Shown here: positions 1-9,834 of the stretch, piece by piece
Layout: each line of letters opens with the position of its first letter
How positions within the stretch are numbered: the first letter of the stretch is position 1
From: Hormiphora californensis
Lineage: Eukaryota; Ctenophora; Tentaculata; Cydippida; Pleurobrachiidae
Reading direction: 5' to 3'
Length of the DNA stretch: 64,000 nucleotides
Assembly: GCA_020137815.1 (NCBI GenBank)
Contig: CM035350.1
Span: forward strand, 7,637,447 to 7,701,446
Program-made: the position numbers and the translations under genes
The notes under the pieces: generated by a model
What the model was told of the DNA's origin: nothing
The model's database searches: none
The model's input: only the letters and a program-made list of their open reading frames with translations

Positions 1-187
1 AGCCCGGCAAATCTGCTCTTGAGTGTCCACTGCCAGTTTTGCCAATCCAGCACCACTGTTATCTTTTGCAGATGGATTTCCGGTTCCCCACATAAAGCAC
101 TTGTGAAAGATCCGCTCCCTCTCCTATATCTGGCATCTTCATGCAGAGGATAGTTCTTTTTCTGAAAGGGAGTATGTAAAGTTAGTT

Positions 188-1593
188 AAAGTGAGAGTGG
201 ACCGGATCAGAATTGGACAAGTTCGTTGTAGGTAGTAGAGAATAGCTCTCTGAGCATTTTGCGTTTTTGCCGCTCAAAATCGACCCACCCATCACTGAGA
301 TATTTTTGTTATGTTGGGAGAATTCCTGCTGGATCAGTATTTATCAAACAGGATAGAAACAATCCTTGTGTTTTACTAACACATTCTTTAAATTTTTAAT
401 ATGCTGGCTTGCATTGCCCTGCTTCTGTGCATGGACATGTCAACCTCACTGCTTATATTCAGAATGTGTTGGGGGGGGGTTCAACCTAAAAATTTCCATT
501 TCCATTTGCCAAAATCCGGGTATCGATGGAAATTTTTAGAATTTTTTAGAAATTTTTAGAAGTTTTTAGTACTAAAAATTTCCAAAAATTTCTAAAAATT
601 TCCAAAAATTTCCATTAATTTCCAAAAATTTCTAAAAATTTCCAAAAATTTCCAAAAATTTCCATTGACCAAGAAAAGAAAAACTAACAAAAACATGAAA
701 ATATACAAACACAGTTGTCGCAGAACTGGTTACTTTTCCTTACCTCTTGTGAGCACTGAGCATCAATAAATCATTTAATAATAGGTCAAAAACATCGAGA
801 TCATATATTTTTTGGCAATCCGTACAATTTCTTCAGAAATCATAGATTCATTGGCCAACTAAGGCCAACTAAGGGCGTCTCGAAAACTTATTGAAAAGTA
901 AGTTACCAAATAGCACAAGATACCTTACATTCCTTCGGACGGAATGCCTAATACCGTAGTAGATCGGGTTTCTTAGCATACAAAATAGAAACTTTAAACT
1001 CTTTTTTAAGCTAGATCACTGTAGATCATGGATGTAGCTTGTATAACTAACTTACTGTCGAAAACATGCAAAGATTACCTGTCATTAGCTTACAATTGGG
1101 TTACCGAAAAACTTCTAAAAACTTCTAAAAACTTCTAAAAACTTTAAAAATTTCTAAAAATTTCTAAAAATTTCTAAAAATTTCCATTTACTAAAAACTT
1201 CCAAAAATTTCCATCGTCCATAAATTTCTAAAAATTTCTAAAAATTTCTAAAAATTTCCAAAAAATTCTAAAAATTTCCAAAAATTTCCAAAAATATCTA
1301 AAAATTTCTAAAAATTTCCAATATAAAATTTCCATTTGCCAAAAAAGTGGGTATCAATGGAAATTTTTAGGGTTGAACCCCCCCCCCCCCCCCCCCATGT
1401 GTTAGTAAAACACTACGATTGTTTCTATTCTGTTTTATAGATACTGATTAAACAGGAGTTCTCCCAACATAACAAAAATATCTCAGTGATGGGTGGGTCG
1501 ATTTTGAGCGGCAAAAACGCAAAATGCTCAGAAATCTAATCTCTACTACCTACAACAAACTTGTCCAATTCTGATTCGGTCCACTCTCACTTT
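188..1593. mobile_element. Foldback (long inverted repeat) element in an intron
   Basis: The segment from about 188 to 545 (AAAGTGAGAGTGGACC start) is repeated in inverted orientation at about 1320-1593 (GGTCCACTCTCACTTT-like end). The arms include a G-run (470-478) matched by a C-run (1380-1396) and AAAAATTTCCA-type A/T-rich tandem motifs at 541-662 and 1105-1330. The unique centre, about 665-1100, has no coding potential I can support. No clear target duplication is seen. The same arm motif recurs inside the two large elements downstream, so this is a family. Confidence 0.75.
541..662. repeat. AAAAATTTCYA short tandem repeat
   Basis: Many degenerate head-to-tail copies of a 10-11 bp AAAAATTTCTA/AAAAATTTCCA motif. 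The mirror arm at about 1105-1330 carries the same motif, and it belongs to the foldback element. Confidence 0.8.
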
Positions 1594-2963
1594 AAGCTCT
1601 AAAGTTTGTAGAATTGCAGTGTTTGAATCAGTAAATCAATAAAACAGGCTATCAATAAAACATGCTTTTTAGTATCTACCTGCATTTGGACTGGTCTTTG
1701 TCCATCACTAAAGAGTATGTCACACGGAACCCTAGGGTGTCGGAAGATGTCCTAATGTAGTCGTTCAGGTTAAAAAAATGCTCCCCCTTAAAACCCGCCT
1801 TCATCATCTCATCAGTCATCCCGATCTTGTGGAGGAGCTTGATGATGGTCCGGGCTAGGCCTTTTCCGTCATTGCTGATGGGGACGGGTGCACCGATGAA
1901 GAATTGATGAGATTTCCCATCAGCCACAAACCGTATTACAACAATCAACCTATAATTGTAGAGGAACAAGGGTTAGATATTGTAATATGTCTAGTCGCTT
2001 GCTTCAACTGTACTTCATACTTATATCAGTAGTTACTATGTAGTTAACTTAAACTGACGTTTTCGCTAATTACCTCTTTCTCTTTTTGCTGGTATCCTTA
2101 TCAGCTGTGAGAGTAAACGGGGTCGGCCACTTCGCAATTCCCGCCCTACATGAATCCAACAAAACGCTGCTGCAGTTCCTTGGCGTTAACCACTGTCGGA
2201 TAATGGGCACTATGCCCTTTATCGCCAACTTCAACCCCATACCGCTTCAATAGGGCAACCTGGTAGATGATCAACACACATTTAGGGGATTATCATTATG
2301 TTATCAACCCTCCTCAACCAGTTTTGTTCATATAATAAGTTATAGCGTTATAATTTATTAGAGGTATTTCTTATTTCTTACTTGTTCAGGGTAAACACTG
2401 TATGGAATACAGTGTAGGACATCAAAATAAACTTGGGTCACAAGCCGGTGCCGAATAGTGTGACCTAAATCCTTCTTCTTCTTCTTCTCCTTCTCTTCGT
2501 CCTCCTCATGCGTGATCCCAAACTTCCTCCAACTGTATCTCAGGTGGTTTCGGAGGTCAGCAGTATGGTTGTTCCAGGTAGGCGACCTCGGCATCCTTTT
2601 CAACCTACCGGATCTTTTGTCAAGTTTCTCGCCGTCTTGCGAGTTTGGAGAAAGTGTACTATACTCCTTGCACCAGTTGTTCGTCGCTTTATCATGCCCC
2701 TCGCAGTATGAACAATTCACACGGTTCGTTTCAGTGTCAAGCTGGAAATTGGAATACAAAAGTTAGAACTCTTTTAATTCAATTCGTGGAAACAAAGTTG
2801 AAAGTAAATGAGTCATCACTGATCACAATTCTGATTTCACCGTAGATTGTCTAACTTACCGAAAGAAACGGCAGGGCTTTTAGTAGTTCGGAGCGGCTTT
2901 CGGCTCTATGGAATCTACAGTCGCTCGGGCCCCCGGTGACAGAAAGATGAGTATTTGAGTATT

Positions 2964-4643
2964 TTATACTGATGCACATTGATGCCCTTGAAAAGGAAAA
3001 AATCCTTCACCAATGTCAGGGACTTTCAGGCACAAGATCACACGTTTCCTGGAATAAAAAAGAATGTTAACAGTGAGCCTTGTAATCAAAATTTTCAATT
3101 TCAATAATTGAACATAACTCAATGTTTGCTAGTTTTTACCTGCATTTAGACTGATCGGATCTTTGTCCATGACGATGGAATGGCACCGGGAAACCAAGTG
3201 TGCTGGCCGTTGTTTTTACGTAGTCAGTGAGATTATCCCGGAGAATCTCGTCAGCAGTGTCCACAATCTTCGGTGGAATCTCCCTGCTGGTATTCCCGAT
3301 CTCAGCCTTGCAGTCGTGCAACGTGGCCATCAGATCCTCGTAAGCACGATACGAACGCCCGTGGTTAACGTTGTACAGAGCCATCCCTTGCCAAGTTAGC
3401 CTGCATAGTTATCTATATCAGCACTTAGCACTTAACTCAATGAAAAATATTAAATCGGACTAAAAGATACTTTGATTATATGATTAAATAGTAAACAATT
3501 TTACCTGTGTCGTCCTTTTCTTCTGCGCATCCAGGTACTTCTCTTCTTGTATCTCATGGGCAGCGTTGTCCAGGTGATGCCGAACTCGCTGAATCACTGC
3601 TGTCCACCTGGGTGCCCTGATGGGGCATCCCTTCTTCCCTGTTTGGCTGATGGTATCAGGGACCTCATACCGGGTTGCCTTACACACCGCACAGACAATA
3701 AACTTTTCATCATCATCGTTCTTCTGTAAAATACAAGATGGGTTACCAGAAGTGGGTAATGGGTAGAGAGAGTTACGGGTTTGGGAATTGGGTGTTGCGA
3801 AATAGAGAAGGGAGAATTAATTAGTAAACTACCTCAAGCTTTAAAACTGCAGGTATGCATGCTACCAATTCCTCTGGTGTATTTCCGTCCAATTTCAGTT
3901 GGCTCGCCCTCCCTACTCTGATTTTCTTTTTAGGTCTATCAGCTTGCAACTTCTTCACCATCTCCCTGAGCATGGCTATTTCCGAAGCCATCTCCTCTAT
4001 TTTCTGAAGTAGTGCTGGGATTCCGTCCAATTTCTCGTCGAGAAGTTGGGATACCGACTGCAGGAGGTCCATACCTGTGTTTAAAGAGACAACGATTACA
4101 GGGACGGACATAGAAACATCAAGAAAATGACAATAGGTGAGAATGATTTCTCTGTCAAAATCTCTCAGTCATGAGTCACATTTCATCGGTCATGTATAAT
4201 GTATTTAATAATTTACCTTCCATCATCTGAATCTGATTTTCCTCATTCTCATCAGATCTGTTAGCAGCATCATGTTCCACCTCGACAACCTCCTCATTAG
4301 CACTCAAGTCACCCGGAACCTTATTAAACAGCTTCTTGGAAAGTCCGCCGGTGGTTTGTGGTAGCAGTTTCGTCTGGTTTTTCTCCTCGAATGGCAAATG
4401 TTGTCCAACAGCAGGTATTTCCTCTGATCTGAGTTGGGACTTGGGTTATCTTGGGTTACCTATATGATTCGAAACCAACGGATGATAAGTTTTCAACTGG
4501 AGTTAGAAATACATTTGGACAACTAACCGGTGCATTTTTTCGATGTGCCTTTTCAAATTGAAAAGTAATGCACCATTATCGTCAAAGGAAGAGCAATACC
4601 CACATTTGAATTTTGACCTTCCGGGGGCCCTGGGTTTAGTCAT
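2964..4643 (-). CDS. Copy A of a zinc-finger/transposase-derived gene
   Basis: Minus-strand exons can be chained: 4643-4528, 4428-4217, 4074-3833, 3723-3505, 3402-3140 and 3048-2964 (TAA). The start at 4643 gives MTKPRAPGRSKFKCGYC and a C2H2-like finger (CGYC...HIEKMH), a plausible BED/C2H2 DNA-binding head. Exon 2 is acidic, exon 3 is a predicted coiled coil (about LLQKIEEMASEIAMLREM), exon 4 has CAVC and a basic KKR end, and exon 5 ends like copy B (TLGF...DQSKC). Phases agree for exons 1 to 4. Exon 4 ends in phase 0 while exon 5 needs phase 2, and copy B has an extra exon exactly there. Either copy A lost that exon and is decaying, or an exon was missed. The last exon codes KRVILCLKVPDIGEG, matching copy B. 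Function is unknown; a domesticated or dying transposase relative is the best guess. Confidence 0.5.
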
Positions 4644-4762
4644 GCTAAATAGTTAAACAGAAATTAGAGTTGGGAATAGGGGAATATAATGGTAGATGTT
4701 TCACTTTCACTTTCATTGGCTTCCCGAAAGGTCACTGGAAACTTGGCAAGTGGGCAAAGGGG

Positions 4763-5155
4763 TTATGGCACGCTGGGGATGTGGGTATGGATGCCATTCA
4801 TTAGATAGAGTCGTCGATTTCCAGTTTTTTCATCTTTTCGGGGCTTTTTTAATCTTTTTAGAGCGCCTTCTCCTTGTGATTCAGCACGTTTTTGACTGTT
4901 TCCATGGCAAGTCACGTGACTCTCTTTGATATACCCCCATATCCAGGCCAGTCTTTTTTGATCTTCCTGCAGTTCCGGGTGGTCAGTCAAGATCCGGTGG
5001 ATGTGTTCTACAACATGGATGTTCACCACAGCCCCATCATAACTGGCCCCAATGAGATGCTGCATCAAATCAACCCTGGCCATGATGTTTGAAAGACTCT
5101 TGATAGCATCTTTCCCGGTCTGGGCCCAATCATGTTGAATCCACGGTGGATGGGC
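4763..5155 (-). CDS. Terminal exon of a further uncharacterised gene
   Basis: Acceptor TTTTATCTAG at 5156-5157 precedes an open frame beginning AHPPWIQHDWAQTGKDAIKS and ending ...THIPSVP-stop at 4763. The frame looks coding (Trp/His-rich head, then a Lys/Arg-rich tail) and could be the 3' end of a third copy of the neighbouring transposase-derived family. Its upstream exons would lie where the 5.2-6.2 kb foldback element now sits, so the gene may have been cut off. I do not recognise a domain. Confidence 0.4.
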   Translation of the reverse strand, partial: AHPPWIQHDWAQTGKDAIKSLSNIMARVDLMQHLIGASYDGAVVNIHVVEHIHRILTDHPELQEDQKRLAWIWGYIKESHVTCHGNSQKRAESQGEGALKRLKKPRKDEKTGNRRLYLMNGIHTHIPSVP

Positions 5156-5257
5156 CTAGATAAAAGATATTACAGACTAAAAAAATCCGAATTGCGATTT
5201 GAAATGTGCCATTGGTAGAACACAATTGAAACTTTGAAAATTGAATACTGTTAATAA

Positions 5258-6248
5258 GACGGGTTAGGGCTGTTGTTAGGGTCGGGTTAGGGTTTTGTTT
5301 GGGGTTATCGGTTAGGGCTATCGATTCTTTATCAGATACCGTTTAGTTTACTCAAATCAGCCATGTGGTTGCGTGGCTATAGCCGTTTGAAAAAAGTCGG
5401 TCTAAGTGGTTTTAGGTGTACTTTTTTGGCAGCGCGCCTGTAAACACGCTGCAAAGCACCCAGATTATAATCGCGCCCAGCGCTTTTCAACTTTTTGGAA
5501 AATCTTTTTTGCGTAAAAAAATCGATTCAAGATTTTATTTAAAGCCACGCGCGTAATTTTGCAACGGTTATGTAAACAAGAAGTGGAGCAGGGTTCCTTC
5601 ACGCCCCTCGTATTCTCTACATCGGGTGGCTTTGCCGGAGAGGTAGGGAAAGTTTTGGAACGAGCGGCCAGGAAGATCTGTGACAGGCACAAGGAGTGTT
5701 ACGCTGAAACCATGTCATTCATTCGTGAAAAGACACGATTCAGCTTATTGAGATCAACACTTGTTGCGCTTAGGGGCACCAAGAGACGTGTGATCCCAGT
5801 CAGAGTGGAAGATATTGACTTTCGAGATACGTGAGCAGAGAGAGGGAGAATAAGTATATGAGGGTGTGTGGGTAATTTATTGTAATTTATTGCGTTTTCT
5901 TCATTTTGGAAGTTATGTAAACATTTCGCGCGTTACAATAAAATTCATCAATCGAAAAGTGAAAAATCATCGCGCGGCGAGAGGTTTTCGCATTTAAAAA
6001 AAAATATTTTGGAAACACTCAACACGGGCGCGATTATAATCTGGGTGCCTTGCAGCGAGTTTACAGGTGCGCGCTGCCAAAAAAGTACACCTAAAACCAC
6101 TTAGACTGACTTTTTTCAAATGGCTATAGCCGCACAACCACATGGCCGATTTGAGTAAACTAAACGGTATCTGATAGAGAATCGATAGCCCTAACCGATA
6201 ACCCCAAACCAAACCCTAACCCGACCCTAACAACAGCCCTAACCCGTC
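5258..6248. mobile_element. Foldback element with telomere-like motifs in its arms
   Basis: The arm at about 5258-5570 (GGGTTAGGGCTGTTGTTAGG ... TTTTTTGGCAGCGCGC ... CCCAGATTATAATCGCGCC) is inverted at about 5915-6248. The arms contain several GGGTTAG/CTAACCC motifs. The ~350 bp centre holds an open reading frame (separate entry). A third copy of the arm lies at about 6940-7150 in the left-arm orientation, so at least one further insertion or rearrangement occurred. Confidence 0.75.
5559..5834 (+). pseudogene. Retroelement-like C-terminal fragment inside the foldback element
   Basis: This ~91-codon frame reads EVEQGSFTPLVFSTSGGFAG, then ERAARKICDRHKECYAETM and RFSLLRSTLVALRG. From memory this (VExGxFTPLVFSxxGG ... 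SLLRSxxxxxRG) is the tail seen at the 3' end of many invertebrate reverse-transcriptase-encoding elements. Nothing upstream in the element encodes the rest, so it is a captured fragment, not a gene. Family attribution is moderate. Confidence 0.5.
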
Positions 6249-6380
6249 GCGCGCGCCAAAATCGATGAATTGTTAGCAATGAAAGGCACCCAGATTTTAA
6301 CGTTTTCCACTCAACACACGCGGTGTTCTTGAAAAGCGCTGCCTTATCCCGCGCTGCCAGGGGGCCAGCGGCGTTTGCCA

Positions 6381-6768
6381 ATAAGGAACCATAATAAAGT
6401 TCAAGAGCCTCCAAGAGCACCCAAGAGCGCACCCTATCGAAGAGAGACCACACCTGAGAGCGCACCATACCCAAAAGAGACCACATCCAAGAGCGCACCA
6501 CCTCCAGAAGACACCACTTCAAGAGCGCACCACATCAAAGAGAGCTCCCCATCCAGAAGATACCACGCGCAGGGGACACCACGCGCAGAAGAGACCAGCG
6601 CGGCGTTGTATTTGCGCGTGCGGTATCTTCTGCGCGTGGTGTCCCCTGCGCGCGGTATCTTCTGGATGGGGAGCTCTCTTTGATGTGGTGCGCTCTCGGA
6701 GTGGTGTCTTTTGGAGGTGGTACGCTCTTGGATGGGGTGCGCTCTTGAACTTTATTATGGTTCCTTAT
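6381..6768. mobile_element. 388 bp palindromic element
   Basis: ATAAGGAACCATAATAAAGT at 6381 is matched by its reverse complement ending at 6768. Nearly the whole interval folds back on itself around about 6600 (the arms include CCAGAAGATACCACGCGCAG / CTGCGCGCGGTATCTTCTGG). Arms are degenerate AAGAGCGCACC-type repeats. No coding content is credible. Confidence 0.75.
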
Positions 6769-6923
6769 GAGGGGCCGCCCCTCGGAAATGTTCAAGTCAT
6801 GCACAATCAAGTCACGCCCACCAATCACAGCTCAGAACGCGCGGAGTGCTTCGCGCGTTCTGAGCTGTGATTGGTGGGCGTGACTTGATTGTGCATGACT
6901 TGAACATTTCCGAGGGGCCTCAT
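6767..6923. mobile_element. 157 bp palindromic MITE sharing ends with the large elements
   Basis: Near-perfect hairpin: CTCGGAAATGTTCAAGTCAT at the left is matched by its reverse complement at the right, with the turn at about 6838-6860 (GAACGCGCGGAG...CTTCGCGCGTTC). The outer ends read ATGAGG / CCTCAT. The block ATGAG-n-CTCGGAAATGTTCA is also the terminus of the 4.8-6.3 kb elements at 28180 and 36043, suggesting mobilisation by the same machinery. Confidence 0.75.
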
Positions 6924-6939
6924 GGTGCACCGTTCCTTT

Positions 6940-7150
6940 TCTGGCCAGCGTTAAAATCTGGGTGTTTTGGGAGTGCTAACAAACGGTTTTTTAGGGTTAG
7001 GGCTAAAGTAGGGTTAGGGTTAGGGTTGGGGTTTGGGTTGGGTTAGGCCTTGACATTCCCTACCAGATAAACTTTGAATCAGCCAAAACGGTTGAGTGGT
7101 TTGGCGGTTAGAGCCATTTTAACTTTCAACTTTTTTGGCAGCGCGCTCCT
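6940..7150. repeat. Third copy of the foldback arm, with TTAGGG run
   Basis: Homologous to the arms at 5258 and 6248, inverted relative to the latter: TTAAAATCTGGGTGTTT, a GGGTTAGGGTTAGGG run at about 6994-7030, then TTTTTTGGCAGCGCGCTCCTG. The telomere-like run is short and internal to the repeat, so it does not mark a chromosome end. Confidence 0.65.
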
Positions 7151-7198
7151 GTAAACAGGCCTCCAAATGTTATATCCACATATTTCATTACTTCATCT

Positions 7199-7350
7199 TG
7201 GATAGCTTTCCGGGGATTCTAGATTGTTTACCTTCGCTGGATGGATACCGAGGGACGTGAGGACACCTGACGTCAAGCTTTCCGGGGATTCTAGATTGTT
7301 TACCTACGCTGGATGGATACCGAGAGACATTATGACACCTGACGTCAAGC
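7199..7350. repeat. Tandem duplication, ~77 bp unit
   Basis: AGCTTTCCGGGGATTCTAGA... to ...CACCTGACGTCA occurs twice head to tail with few differences. It lies in the non-coding stretch upstream of CHMP5. The remainder of 7350-8100 shows no gene I can support. A piece near 7770-7840 (GAAAAGCGCTGCCTTATCC) resembles sequence at 6330. Confidence 0.75.
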
Positions 7351-8108
7351 AACATTCCCATAACACCTGCGTCAAATAACAACTTATTGTTAAGTCTACC
7401 GAGGAGAATCGGGGAGATATTTATACGAGGATACGAAGCGGAGAGGACACTCATTAAGCACCCACTTGGACTCAAGAACCAAGAACGCAGATAAAACCCC
7501 TGACCTCTGACTGAAGGATACCTATCAGCTCATTTATTGCAAGTTAACATTGCCTTGCATAAACCGGTAGTTATACAAAACAGTAACCTACTCACCCACA
7601 CCTTATCATACAAACCACCCAGATCGTAACGGCGCCCTCCTTTTCTTACACTGCCTCATCTCTGTAGAATTGGGTGTGAACTTAAACATATGCAGAAAAT
7701 CGATTCTTTATGTTCGCCCGTCGCCTATTCGGTGTTGAAAGGACTTAATGTCAATTGAGTTTTGAACTTTTTTGCAACGGTCGAAAAGCGCTGCCTTATC
7801 CGCCCTGTCTTATCCAATGGATCAGTAGCATTTGCCAATTGCAACGGCAAAATTCACAATCGAGTTTTTATTCAATATAAAATCCTGTTTTTTTACCTCC
7901 ATCCACAGGTTTGCTGTTAGCCGTTATGCCAAGGTTCATGCCCCTAATTTGCTAAATTGTGTTCGCCACCAGCGGACTACAGCCTCTATTATATTCTCTC
8001 TAGAAATTTTGTTACGAACTCACTACTCAGTACATTTACCACCCTGGTGGGCACAATCGTCCCTGCTATTACTTCTGGGTAATGAATGATGTTCTGTTTA
8101 TATCAGAG

Positions 8109-9592
8109 ATGAATCGATTATTTGGTACTGCTAAAGCAAAGGGTCCGGCGCCCAATCTGACCGACAGCATTGCCTCTCTGGATGGAAGGGGAGATAGTGT
8201 GGAGAAGAAAATACAGAAACTTGATGTAAGTTTGTTAACATCTGCATTAAAAGATAATAACACGATGTTAAGTTGTTTTTTATATCACAGTGTAATTCAA
8301 TGTTCCGATTCAGGTCGAGTTGAAGCGATATTCAGATCAAATGAAGAAGATGCGAGATGGGCCTAGTAAGAATATGGTGAAGCAGAAGGCTCTGCGAGTA
8401 CTTAAACAGAAGAGAGCTTACGAAGGTCAACTGGAGGGGATCAGAAACCAATCCTTCAATATGGAACAAACCAACTATACAACACAAATGCTCAAGGTAT
8501 ACTTTTCTATGTTAAATTATTGTTACATTTTTTCCCTGCCCGGGTGAATGCCGAAGGCATTCACCCGGATGCCTTTTTGCTTTGCAAAAAGGCATAGCAG
8601 GGTTAGAATTCGAAAGTGACATTTTGGTATACTAACTAATCGGTAGAGGGACCATTTTGGTCACACTTTTGTTGCGATGGGCAACGGTGTAGCAACTAGA
8701 GCCGCGCACACAGTTACGAGCTGCTCCTTCATAAACCACTTCATTGGCACGTTTTCAGGAAATGTGTGGCGCGCAATGTGGCGGCGTGGCGCGCAATTTA
8801 GTGCTACTAAAACACAAGGATTTGCTCTATACTGTTTGTGTGATATATATAAATGATCGGAATTCTCAGTCCCGCTTGCTGCTACAGCGGATCTAGTCAT
8901 GAATTCCTTTCTTCATAGATTCACATGGCAGGGAAATTCAGCATTATGTTAGAACATAATACAATTAATCTTGTTTTCTGTGTAGAGTGGGGACAATTCA
9001 CAATCTATCTAGATTTCATCTAGCGAAATGGTGGTATGGTGCAGAAGAGTAATCAAAGTACGATGCTAATAATATTCATTTTCCCTCAGGATACGAAAGT
9101 CTCTGTAGACGCAATGAGTACAGGCCTGAAGGAGATGAAGAGGGAGTACAAGAAGGTTAACATTGATAAGATCCAAGATCTCCAGGACGACCTCCAGGAT
9201 ATGATGGAAGATGCCAACGAGATACAGGAGATTATGGGTACGTGATCTAGTATTAGCCCAAATGGGGGGGGGGGGTATTGCTTGCTGTGGTGTCTGTTCC
9301 TGCCGCAATCTGAGTTGCATTGGTCTAAATTCTCATCCTGTCAATGTATAACTGAGTGTGCCCTTTATTTAACCGTCCATATATCTCGCCAGGTCAGCAG
9401 TATGGTATGCCCGATATGGATGATGCTGATCTCGAGGCGGAACTAGATGCTTTAGGCGACACTATGTTTGATGACGACATGAGTTATTTGGACGAGGCCT
9501 CCGAAGTTCCCACCACCATTCCGGGCTCGAGTGGGCAAGAAGAACCGGCCGCTTCACAACTAGACGAATTCGGCCTCCCTGCCCTCTCTTGA
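8109..9592 (+). CDS. CHMP5: Charged multivesicular body protein 5 (ESCRT-III)
   Basis: Four exons: 8109-8225, 8314-8496, 9090-9237 and 9393-9592, all with GT-AG borders, giving about 215 residues as usual for CHMP5. ESCRT-III subunits polymerise on membranes during multivesicular body sorting and abscission; CHMP5 binds LIP5/VTA1 and regulates VPS4. Recognisable CHMP5 blocks are the MNRLFG start, [49 protein letters not shown] and the acidic [12 protein letters not shown]...DEFGLP C-terminus. An in-frame ATG lies 27 bases upstream, but the conserved N-terminus and a TTTATATCAG acceptor just before the second ATG favour 8109. Intron 2 carries an unusual double hairpin. GSTCD follows 243 bases downstream on the same strand. 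Confidence 0.97.
8534..8602. repeat. Double-hairpin palindrome in CHMP5 intron 2
   Basis: Two perfect hairpins abut. 8540-8568 has the 13 bp stem CCGGGTGAATGCC with a GAA loop; 8569-8595 has the 12 bp stem ATGCCTTTTTGC with a TTT loop. They are bracketed by the outer pair CCCTGC (8534) / GCAGGG (8597), so the strand can form a three-way junction. Confidence 0.85.
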
Positions 9593-9834
9593 TTTTATCT
9601 GTCAGACATTCTTTCTTGGACTATGTAAATTTGTGTTCATATACTGTTACTGTAGCGTCTCTAATGACTTTTATGCCCTTTTCTACACTTCAAGTAGTCG
9701 CAGATTATGTTTTAGTGATAACTGATAGACGAACTAACAAAATGAGGTTTATTGTAAGATTTCATTCTTCAAATTTGAATATTTTATCCCGAAAAAAAAC
9801 AACCAAATTCTAACCAACCAACTTTTTATTTAGC

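Larger units (their letters stand above)
59..2741 (-). pseudogene. Copy B of a transposase-derived (hAT/BED-like) gene, frameshifted 3' part
   Basis: Four or five minus-strand exons can be chained by clear GT-AG sites: 2741-2382, 2259-2074, 1949-1679 and 161-59, ending at a TAA at 59-61. The first exon has CxxC pairs (NCSYCEGHDK) and a basic Lys tail. The third contains AGFKGEHFFNLNDYIRTSSD followed by DKDQSKC, which resembles the A(G)FDGQYFHL...DPxHK segment of hAT/BED-type transposase relatives; this link is from memory and moderate. The exon at 2259-2074 starts in the right phase but hits TAG near 2155 and continues in another frame (AGIAKWPTPFTL), so the copy looks broken or carries a sequence error. 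It is a paralogue of the adjacent copy A: both end with a short exon coding (K)RxILCxKxPDIGEG. A 1.4 kb foldback element sits in the last intron. Confidence 0.5.

Noticed and set aside
6990-7035. Telomere or interstitial telomere scar
   Set aside because: Only a few TTAGGG units, and the same motif occurs in the two homologous arms, so it belongs to the repeat family.
8082-8108. Upstream in-frame ATG for CHMP5
   Set aside because: The conserved MNRLFG start and an acceptor-like TTTATATCAG immediately before it place the start at 8109.
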